Assembly: GCF_042186555.1 (NCBI RefSeq)
Contig: NC_133326.1
Coordinates: 688,166,444-688,230,443 of the forward strand
Origin: Aquarana catesbeiana
Lineage: Eukaryota; Chordata; Amphibia; Anura; Ranidae
Direction: 5' to 3'
DNA length: 64,000 nucleotides
The position numbers and the translations under genes are program-made. Of this stretch, positions 55,895 through 64,000 are shown piece after piece. Within the stretch, counting starts at the first letter, position 1; each line of letters starts with the position of its first letter. A model generated the notes under the pieces. The model worked only from the letters and a program-made list of their open reading frames with translations. It ran no database searches and was not told where the DNA came from.

Positions 55895-57515
55895 CTGTAT
55901 CTGGTATCTGTGAGGAGGATCCATTGATGACCACCTATATTCACCTACTGAAATGCCTCTAAACCTCTTCGATTCCCTCTGACTAAATGCCAGCATCAGA
56001 GCCTGACATCTGCAGCCCAGATAGTGGTATACTGTAAGTGTATTACTGATAAGGACTTGAATCTACACAAACAGCTGATTACAGCAAGCATCGTGAAAGC
56101 AGGAAGCTGCACTGTGTCTAGCAAGTGGGATCCCTGTTTCCAGCATCAGAGACAGCTACTAACAGATCACACAGATCTCTTCTGAGAGTCGGTTCCTGTA
56201 CTCGGATTCCCCCGCTGCTTCTCATGACACACTGCTTGCCGTTCAACTCCAGCATATGGTAAAGTCAATTTCAGTTTCATTTTGTATCGTCTAGCTGTCA
56301 TGTTTCAGTGACTGTGCTATTTACTAGTGAATCATTCTGAATAGACAATATTCACAGTGTGAAACGGAGGCTGCAATTGTCACAAGCTGGTTTTACTGAA
56401 AAGAAAAGGAAATGCTACACCACACCTGCACTTTACAATATTTATAAGATTGTTACATCTGTGGTTAAACTATTGGTGATCGGATATGTCAGTCACTAGA
56501 AGACTATGCCAGTTATCATGATTGACTAATTTCCATTGATCACCTGATGACTTCACCTTCAATCCAAACAGATTGTATGACCAATCAATATCTACTGGTG
56601 TATGTGGGAGTGTGTGAGAATGAGAGTTGTATGAGGTGATTTAGAAAATGGTGGCCACCTTTCCTCCTCCAGACTTTAGGTCTTTTAATGTGCACTGGGA
56701 ATAGGGTTGTAGTTTAATAGTTATTTATATATGGAATTTTACTTTTGGATAGTCTTTAATAAAGATTTGTACCTATATCACTGAATTATCCTCATAGAAG
56801 AGTTCCTTTGTGCTTGTCACGTTTTTTCTTTTGGTGATTCACGCAGCCATGCCAACCTGCCGCAGTATAATAAGGGCAGCTGGTCTCGGCAACAGTGGCA
56901 TTTATAGGGGGGACCGGAGGGGGCCCTGACCCCCCAACATCATACTGTCCCCCCCTTTAAAACGATCGGCATGGCAATTAGAGAGCGATGCTCTGTGTGT
57001 CTCGCTCTGCTGGAGGGATAGAGACACACAGAGCATTGCCGTGCCAATCATCCTCCCTGTTCTGTTATCTAAAGTTTGCAGTCAGGGTCTCCTGCTTGTC
57101 ATAATGGCAGCAGGCAGAGCCAGCTCGAGCAGCAGCACTTCCACCTCTAAGCCCGCCCCTGTGTGTGTGCAAAACAACATCTCCAACCTGTAATGTGTGG
57201 AGAAGTGCACACAGCAGTAAGATGCAGGGCTGCATGATGTCAGTGGCTCGACTCCCGACCAACAAAGGGAGCTGGGAATATTTACATCTCATCTCAGTGT
57301 TAGCCAATAATGCTTTGTCCGTGCTTCAGCCCCTCCCTCTTCCCCTCCCTCCTGCCACATTATCCTCACATAGTCCACAGCTTGCTAACTCCCATGTGAG
57401 TTATTTTTTCTTTATGTTTACTTCAGGGAGGGGGAGAAGGATTTGTACTTTTAGTGCAGGCGATGGAGGAAGAGGGGAACAGGACCTGCATTCTCTTATC
57501 TATTCATGTCATGTA
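55895..57515. other. Sequence after the hammerhead-like motif; no gene recognised
   Basis: The first part may be the Penelope-type terminal repeat that starts at the ribozyme; an AATAAA lies in 'tctttaataaagatttg' near 56760. From about 56830 'gtgattcacgcagccatg' resembles the end of a TTAA MITE, and 56880-56960 is a C/G-rich repeat patch. 57065-57480 has short open frames without recognisable domains. Confidence 0.35.
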
Positions 57516-57870
57516 TTTACTCTGGCACTATACCACCTAACCTGGCACTACTGTATACCACCTAACCTGGCACTACTGTATACCACCTAACCTGGCACTA
57601 CTGTATACCACCTAACCTGGCACTACTGTATACCACCTAACCTGGCACTACTGTATACCACCTAGCCTGGCTCTACTGTATACCACCTAACCTGGCACTA
57701 CTGTATATCACCTAGCCTGGCATTACTGTATATCACTTAACCTGACACTACTGTATATCGCCTAGCACTACTCTATATCACCTAGCTTGGCACTACTTTA
57801 TATCACCTAGCCTGGCACAACTGTATACCGCTTGGCATTGCTGTATATCACTTAACCTGCCAGTATACTA
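57516..57870 (+). repeat. 25-bp minisatellite
   Basis: Tandem units cctggcactactgtatacca plus cctaa, exactly 25 bp in the clean part (57541, 57566 and on), becoming degenerate after 57720. Non-coding. Confidence 0.9.
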
Positions 57871-57973
57871 CCCTAACGTCACTTGACATCGACGTGCGGT
57901 GCACTGCCTGTCCACCTGGGAAAGGGGGGGGATGCCAGATATAGGATCTGCCCCGGGTGACTATTTTGAAAAC

Positions 57974-58095
57974 TATTTATAATTTTCCTGCCACTTCACA
58001 AGTATGTGCCACTTTGTGTTGGTCCATCACATAAAATCCCAATCAAATGTCAAGGGGTATGAATACTTTTTCAAGGGTGTGTGTGTATGTATGTG

Positions 58096-58169
<74 letters not shown>

Positions 58170-58240
58170 TTTTATAGTTGGCCCCCCTACTTTTGTACCT
58201 GCCCCCCCTAAATATGAAAGCTGGAGACGCCACTGGTTGG
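57974..58240. repeat. Tc1-like end fragment, (TA)n run and linked repeat
   Basis: 57974-58075 reads like the terminal part of a widespread vertebrate Tc1-type transposon (gtgttggtccatcacataaa, then aaggggtatgaatac). A (TA)n microsatellite follows at 58098-58166, then a block (ccccctaaatatgaaagctg gagacgccac) that is the reverse complement of the one at 3366-3480. The Tc1 assignment is from memory of the family and is tentative. Confidence 0.45.
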
Positions 58241-58659
58241 CAAGTGGGTAAAATAGGTCTTCCTGAAGGGGAATTCCCGGGTGTGGTGACCCCTGTAATC
58301 CCCGGGATGTGTTGGGTGTTGTCATCTGCTGGCAATCATACAATTCTTCCTGCAGAGCGACATTACACAATTATGAAATATGAGAATTATTGATCTGGGG
58401 AGGGGTCAGAGGAGAGCAAAACACAGACTGACTTCCAGATCTGTCATTACGCACACATCCCCGGGGAGCTGAGACATAGGAGCTGACAATCTACACCCAG
58501 ACACTACTTACAGGTACTCACCGCTGTCTCTGATTGGCTGTTGCATTCTCTGACTCGCTTATATCTTTAACGTCTGTAGATTGTCTGCTGACTCTCTCGC
58601 TGCTGTTAGTGCAATACACGGACACCCAGAGCTGAGATCCTCCTGAATATACTACTCAC

Positions 58660-58911
58660 CTGGCTGACCCTTGGATACTTCCTGAGCCAGGCGCCCCAAA
58701 TCAAGATCCTGCGGGGCACCCAGGCCACTAGCATTATCAGAATGAGCTCAGCAATGTAGAGGGAGCAGATTCTGAACTCTTCACTTTTCTCCACCCTCCA
58801 GCGTGTCGGAGTGACCTCGGGGTAATAATTACAGAGCAGAGTATGACTATAGTACACATAGAAGAAGTGGGAAGATGGCTTTCCGCTGGGATTGCATTGT
58901 GTGTGATGGGA
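58660..58911 (-). CDS. Exon-like frame with membrane segment, unidentified host gene
   Basis: On the - strand the frame is open from 58911 to a consensus donor (cag|gtgagt at 58660/58659), ending in phase 0 after KYPRVSQ. It reads a Cys- and Tyr-containing segment (FFYVYYSHTLLCNYYPEVTP), a charged turn (RWRVEKSEEF), then a hydrophobic helix (RICSLYIAELILIMLVAWV) and RRILIWGAWLRK. That is the profile of a multi-pass membrane protein loop and helix. A stop lies just upstream (58912-58914) and there is no ATG before the hydrophobic helix, so an acceptor must lie inside; tcccag near 58886 is possible but its pyrimidine tract is poor. I do not recognise the family. A fortuitous frame cannot be excluded. 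Confidence 0.35.
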
Positions 58912-59035
58912 TTAGAAGACTCACAGGCATAGAAGCCAAGGGGGGTGGTTTGGAAAATCACATCTGTCCTATAAATTCCTCGAGTGCCGGAGCTCAGCCC
59001 AGCCCTGCACAGGATGTCACAACAAAAGTCATTCT

Positions 59036-60235
59036 TTAACCACTTAGGACCTCTTTTTGAGATTTGTTGTTTACAAGTTAAAAACTGTTTTTTTTGCTAG
59101 AAAATTACTTAGAACTCCCAAACATTATATATATAATTTTTTTTTTATAACACCCTGTAGAATAAAATGGTGGTTGTTGCAATATTTTCTGTCACGCCGT
59201 ATTTGCGCAGCGGTCTTACAAGCGCACTTTTTTCGGAAAAAAAATACACTTTTTTGAATTAAAAAATATGTCAATAGTAAAGTTATCCCAACTTTTTTTT
59301 TATTATATTGTGAAAGATGATGTTACACCGAGTAAATTGATACCCAACATGTCACGCTTCAAAATTGCGCCGTGGAATGATGACAAACTTTTACCCTTAA
59401 AAAATCTCCATAGGCGACATTTAAAAACAATTCTACAGGTTGCATGTCTTGAGTTACAGAGGAGGTCTAGGGCTAGAAGTATTGCTCTTGCTTTACTGAT
59501 CGCGGCGATACCTCACATGTGTGGTTTGAACACCATTTTAATATGCGTGCGCTACTCATGTATGCGTTCGCTTCTGCACGCAAGCTCGGTGGGACGGGGC
59601 GCATTTAAAACGTTTTTTTTTTTAATTACTATTTATTTTACCTTTTTTTTATTTTTGATTTTTACACTGTTCTTTAAAAAAAAGAAAAAAAAAGTGTCAC
59701 TTTTATTCCTATTACAAGGAATGTAAACATCCCTTGTAATAGAATATAAGCATGACAGGACCTCTTAAATATGATATCTGGGGTCAAAAAGACCTCAGAT
59801 CTCATATTTACACTAAAATGCAATAAAAAATAAATTGTCATTTGAAAAAAAAAAAAAAATTTTGACGTCGCTTCCGCCCTACAGTGATATGGAGACGGGG
59901 GGGGACCATCTTCCCCTCACTCGTCTCTATACCAAGGAAGGAAAAGGATCCAATCGCCTCCACTGTTACTGACGGCTTCGGCAAGCGGCGGAGGGCACCG
60001 GAGAGCGGCAAGAGGGAGGGGGGGCCTCTCTCGCCGCCGATAAAAGTGATCTGACGGCGAATCCGCCGCAGAGACCACTGTTATTGGAAACCGGACCTCC
60101 GGCTGAAGAGGATACCGGGGTTATGGCAGCTAGATGCTGCCATAACAACGATATTCTAAAAAATAAAACGAATATACCGCGCTGTCTACAAAAAGATGGT
60201 CTAAAAGCAGCCAGCACAGCAATAGATCATTTTTT
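59036..60235 (-). mobile_element. TTAA-type MITE, second subfamily, right side lost
   Basis: Begins TTAACCACTTAGGACC (59036) and carries landmarks seen in reverse at about 39840-40320 within the piggyBac (agaattacttagaactccca-like, tgcgcagcg, tcacatgtgtggtttgaac). It has no matching right end: at about 60235 it passes directly into another TTAA element, perhaps by recombination. Non-coding, with many A/T runs. Confidence 0.6.
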
Positions 60236-61106
60236 CCCCCCACAAATAGAGCTTTCTTTTGGTGGTATTTGATCACCTCTTTTTATTTTTTGCTCTATAA
60301 ACAAAAGAAGAGTGACAAGTTTGAAAAAAAAACACAATATTTTTTTACTTTTTGCTGTAATAAATTTCCCAATTAAAAAAAAACAAAAAACAAAAAAAAA
60401 ACAAAACAAATTTTTTCTCAATTTAGACCGATATATTTTCTTCTACATTATTTTTGGTAAAAAAAAAAAAAAAAATCGCAATAAGCGTATATTGATTGGT
60501 TTGCACAAAATTTATAGCATCTACAAAATAGGGGAAAGATTTATGGCATTTTTATTATTAAATCTATTTTTTTTACTAGTAATGGCGGTGATCTGCAATT
60601 TTTATCGTGACTGCGACATTGCGGCGGACACAACGGACACTTTTGACACATTTTTGGGACGATTGACAATTATACATCGATCAGTGCTATAAAAATGCTC
60701 TGATTACTGTGTAAATGACACTGGCAGGTAAGGGGTTAACACTAGGGGGCGATCAAGGGGTTAAGTGTGTCCTAGGGAGTGATTCTAACTGTAGGGGGCG
60801 GGGACTCACAAGGGGAAGAGAGCGATCGATCGTGTGTTCCCAGTACAGAGGAACACCGGTCTCCTCTCACCTGACAGGACGTGTGTTTACACACACACAC
60901 AGATCTGCGTCCCTGGCACTGTTACCGGCAATCGTGGGTGCCCAGCGGACATCGTGGCCGCTGGGCACGCGCACAGGGTCCTCAGTGACACGGTGGGCGC
61001 ATGCGCGCCCCCCTAGGTGGCCGGGAAGCCCAGGACGTCATATGACGCCTGCCCAGGATGGGAGGTCCCTCGTCATATTACTATGGGCGGGGTATGAAGT
61101 GGTTAA
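60236..61106 (-). mobile_element. TTAA-type MITE, left side lost
   Basis: Family landmarks caaatagagctttcttttgg (60243), ggtatttgatcacctc, ctagtaatggcggtgatctg, ggggttaacactagggggcg. The right border is gaagtggTTAA (61103-61106). The outer left end is missing because it is fused to the preceding element. Non-coding. Confidence 0.65.
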
Positions 61107-61165
61107 CACTAGATGGGTTTAGGCTGGAATTCTACTTTAAGCCTGTCCCATGCAAGTCTATAGGG

Positions 61166-61760
61166 CAGTGATGGCGAACCTTGGCACCCCAGATGTTTTG
61201 GAACTACATTTCCCATGATGCTCATGTACTCTGCAGTGTAGCTGAGCATCATGGGAAATGTAACAGTAATATGGAGAGCCGGTGTCTTGCCGAGAAAGTT
61301 CCCCCGGCGGATAAGAACCCCCCTGTACTGCGCAGGCGCAGCGCTTGCGCAGTACAAACTACTAGGAGCCGCCGAAGATAGCCAAAGCTGAAAATCTTCA
61401 ATCAGCTGTACACGGCGCCTGCGCTCTGGGTCCAGGTTCAAGCCCCACCATCCAAGTGGACCTAGAGGGAGAATAAAAAAGTGCCGAGCGCAGCGAGGCC
61501 ATGCTCGAAGTGTGGCGACCGAAGCGAGCCCGCGAGGGGCCCTCTCACAGGCGCCGTGTACAGCTGATTTCCAACTATTCCGCTTCGGCTATTTCCGCTG
61601 GCTCCTACTGCGCAGGCGCAGCGCCTGCGCATTAGAGGGGGGGTCCTTATCCGCCGAGAGGAACTTTCTCAGCAGAACACCAGCAAAACTGTATTCCTTG
61701 AAAAGCATCATGGGAAATGTAGTTCCAAACCATCTGGGGTGCCAAGGTTCGCCATCACTG
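61166..61760. mobile_element. hAT-type foldback MITE
   Basis: A 595-bp element with long inverted ends (cagtgatggcgaaccttggc and its complement). It is flanked by ctataggg (61158-61165) and ctatagag (61761-61768), an 8-bp duplication with one mismatch. Much of the interior is also inverted (ttccgcttcggct, ctgcgcaggcgcagcgc, catcatgggaaatgta), so the element folds on itself. No open frame of interest. Confidence 0.75.
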
Positions 61761-61768
61761 CTATAGAG

Positions 61769-62567
61769 CATATTATATATTGTTTTAGTGCAGCATTTAC
61801 GGGGTTAAATCAGGCAGCGAGTAGACAACATATTGCCTCCTCACCCCCAGTCAAACGCCTCTGAGCCACTCCCCCGTTCACATTAAATGCGGCTTTGAAA
61901 TTGTGCGACTTCACTTGAAATCGCGCAATTTCAAAGCCACCTGTCAGTAAGACTTCAGGTGCAACTTGGCTGACATCTGTGCGACTTCGTGTACAGATGT
62001 CTATGAAAGTCGCACCTGAAGTCAGCAAAAGTCGCGCGGTAACAACTTTTTCAAATTGGTGCGGCCGCGCAAAGACGGCGCCATGCCGATCTGAACAGTT
62101 CTACTGCAGACAATAGGGCGCAACTTGTAATGCGATTTGGACCCGTCAAGCCGCACCGGTGTGAACTGGGGGCTGAAAAGTGATGCACCGTGGATCACTT
62201 TTCAGAGGGATGGCAAGGCCTGCCGCCCATGTAAACCAGGCCCCCTAGGCATTGCCTTAGTGGCCTGCGATGCCATTCACAATGAAGCACTGCAGTGCAG
62301 CAACGCAAGTTACATACATTACTATTACACAACAGTGTGAATCTGGCCTCACCTCCTTTGAAGTGCATTATATTGTGCCTTCAATATGAACGGGGTGGCC
62401 AGTGCAACTCAATGTGCCTAAAATCACGCATGACCCTTTTTTTTAATGTAACCCATCGCACAGAAATGCACGGCCGTAGGGTGCCCTGCAACGCCGGTGC
62501 ATCACCTTAGTGTATTAGGAAGGTAGTTTAAATAATTGGCACCCCAACACATTTTATGTGTGTTGGC
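61769..62567. other. No gene seen; weak repeat with cgcacc/aagtcgc motifs
   Basis: 61860-62100 contains mirrored phrases (ttgaaatcgcgcaatttcaa; gcgacttc against gaagtcgc-type blocks) and is probably an old foldback repeat. The rest is without visible features. Confidence 0.3.
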
Positions 62568-62736
62568 AGGGTTGCCACATCATCCCTTTAATTCAGGACA
62601 CACATTAATTACACAGGTTCTGAGGCTGATTTAATGCAGATAAGGCACCGAGTGAGTTTAATTACCACCTTAATCAGCCACAGAACCTGTGTAATTGATA
62701 TGTGTCCTGGATTAAAGGGATGAGGCAGCAACCCTA
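62568..62736. mobile_element. Small foldback MITE
   Basis: A 169-bp element with inverted arms (agggttgccacatcatccct to acacaggttctg at the left; cagaacctgtgtaatt to gcagcaacccta at the right). gttggc lies on both sides (62562-62567, 62737-62742). The duplication length is uncertain and so is the superfamily. Confidence 0.6.
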
Positions 62737-62742
62737 GTTGGC

Positions 62743-63548
62743 ATGCGTTGCAATCATTGCGCACAAGAGTTACCACAATGCAGAAATGTGAACACGACCT
62801 AAAAAAAATGGCGCCAAAAAAAACGTTAATATACCAATGATAAATCTAGCAGCCTGACCTGATCCTTCACTTATCCATTGGTGCAGTGTAGGGGGTCATC
62901 AGTATTCCCACCTGTCCAGTCTTCAACCAGACCGCCCAGATTATATGACCCTTGTCCGGCCCATTATTTGCCATGCCTGATTTGGGCACTCAGCATTGCG
63001 AACCAAATTTCTTCCCCACTCCCCCTCTGCCACACCCGGAATGTAATCTACAGATCCCAATCTTTGAAACGCTGACAGCACCTGCTCTGTGATTGACACC
63101 ATTTACCCAGGAGGCCGAGGACACCTTGTGGTGAAAAAAAAAGTACTGCAAAGGGGGAGACTTTCAAGAAATATTACACCGAAAATTATTTTTTTTTTAT
63201 TTTGTTATTTGGCTGGTGGCTCCCATTATTATTTAAAGAAAATTAAAAATCCCTGGAGTTTAGATATAAACCCCGACTGGACGTCATTTAGTTTTATTGA
63301 AGCAACTCATAATTTAATTGCAATTGCCCTAACTCATAAATAATTGCCATTTTTAATTTCTAAAATGCTGTTTTCTCCCATTTTCATGCTTATTGTATCT
63401 CCTGCAGCCTCTTTCAGCCACTTCTTGTCCAGCAAAAATATAAATGACACGAGACGCTCACAGCTTTTATTTCCTTTTTATTGCAGTCCAAAGTACAAAA
63501 GTTAAAAGATGACAATCCGGCCAACAAGCTCTCACCTTTCATCAATTC
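62743..63548. other. No recognised feature
   Basis: Unremarkable sequence, AT-rich after 63180. No open frame, repeat or exon-like signal I would defend. Confidence 0.4.
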
Positions 63549-64000
63549 TTAACCTCTTCAGCCCCGGAAGGATTTGCCCCCTGACCAGGCCATTTTTTTG
63601 CGATTCGGCACTGCATCGCTTTAACTGACAATTGCGCGGTTGTGCGAAGCTGCACCCAAACAAAATTGACGCCTTTTTTTTCCCCCCACAAATAGAGCTT
63701 TCTTTTGGTGGTATTTGATCACCTCTGCGTTTTTTGTTTTTTTTGCGCTATAAACAAAAAAAAAACTATTTTTAACAAAAAAAAAAAAAAATTTTTTTTA
63801 CTTTCTGCTATAATACGTAAAAAAAATGTATTCATCGGTTTAGGCCGATATATATTCTTCTACATATTTTTGGTAAAAAAAAAAAAATTATAATTGGTTT
63901 GCACAAACGTTATTGCGTCTACAAACTATGGGATAGATTTAGAGACTTTTTAATTTATTTTTTATTGTTTTTACTGGTAATGGCGGCGATCTACGATTTT
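63549..64000 (-). mobile_element. TTAA-type element matching the piggyBac right end; runs off the window
   Basis: Starts TTAACCTCTTCAGCCCCGG and follows the reversed right end of the piggyBac at 43437 closely: aaggattt, then the gcgcggt patch, caaatagagctttcttttgg, gatcacctctgcg and tttgcgctataaac. It could be a MITE or the end of another full piggyBac, since the rest lies outside. Confidence 0.75.

Noticed and set aside
58606..58659. Extension of the - strand membrane frame past 58660
   Set aside because: A consensus gtgagt donor at 58659-58654 is the better end. The added residues look like intron.
58737..58961. Alternative - strand frame starting at an ATG (MIFQTTPLGFYACESS...)
   Set aside because: It overlaps the membrane-helix frame in another phase, lacks a splice donor and ends without any domain-like feature.

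Overview
The window looks like vertebrate chromosomal DNA from a large, transposon-rich genome. The mix is L1/Tx1-type LINEs, a tRNA-headed V-SINE, Penelope-like, piggyBac, hAT and Harbinger-like elements, with introns and low gene density. An amphibian, probably a ranid-type frog, fits best. That is inference from element types I recognise; no sequence search was possible. There is no sign of a bacterial genome, CRISPR array, rRNA or free-standing tRNA gene.

Host gene content is small. Three phase-0 exons on the + strand (1546-1704, 2647-2787, 20282-20521) read as the C-terminal part of a phospholipid-scramblase-like (tubby-fold) protein. It ends in an unusual glycine-rich tail with regularly spaced Asp-Cys and His-Cys pairs. 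The intron of about 17.5 kb between the last two exons is packed with transposons. A second exon-like open frame on the - strand (58660-58911) has a membrane segment and a consensus splice donor; I do not recognise it.

Layout. 1-3 kb: exons plus a Harbinger-like MITE. 3-6.7 kb: foldback repeats, minisatellites and a hAT MITE. 6.8-12.3 kb: a decayed 5.5-kb hAT element with a broken transposase, internal minisatellites and two later insertions. 12.4-17.7 kb: a TTAA-flanked MITE, a minisatellite block, and a Harbinger-like MITE split by a 3.07-kb hAT derivative that is almost entirely one palindrome. 18-20.5 kb: a LINE tail, a hAT MITE and the last exon. 23-27.5 kb: a dead LINE on the - strand, interrupted by a TTAA element.

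28-46.7 kb is the most striking block and is nested several layers deep. A retroviral gag-like gene on the - strand was hit by a TTAA MITE and abuts a V-SINE. A 6.5-kb L1/Tx1 LINE (+) sits in the tail of that SINE. A 9.07-kb piggyBac element (+) with an uninterrupted 654-residue transposase sits inside LINE ORF2, with the TTAA target duplicated and the reading frame conserved across the insertion. The piggyBac ends resemble several TTAA-flanked fragments elsewhere in the window, so it may be their autonomous relative.

46.7-64 kb: a possible decayed LTR, a perfect 182-bp-arm foldback element, minisatellites, another dead LINE fragment, a truncated Penelope-like element with a GIY-YIG endonuclease domain, a hammerhead-ribozyme-like motif at 55853-55894, and more MITEs. 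I found no clearly new multi-gene system. The best leads are the possibly active piggyBac/LINE pair, the hammerhead-like motif, the giant palindromic hAT derivative and the scramblase-like gene with its Cys/His-Gly tail.
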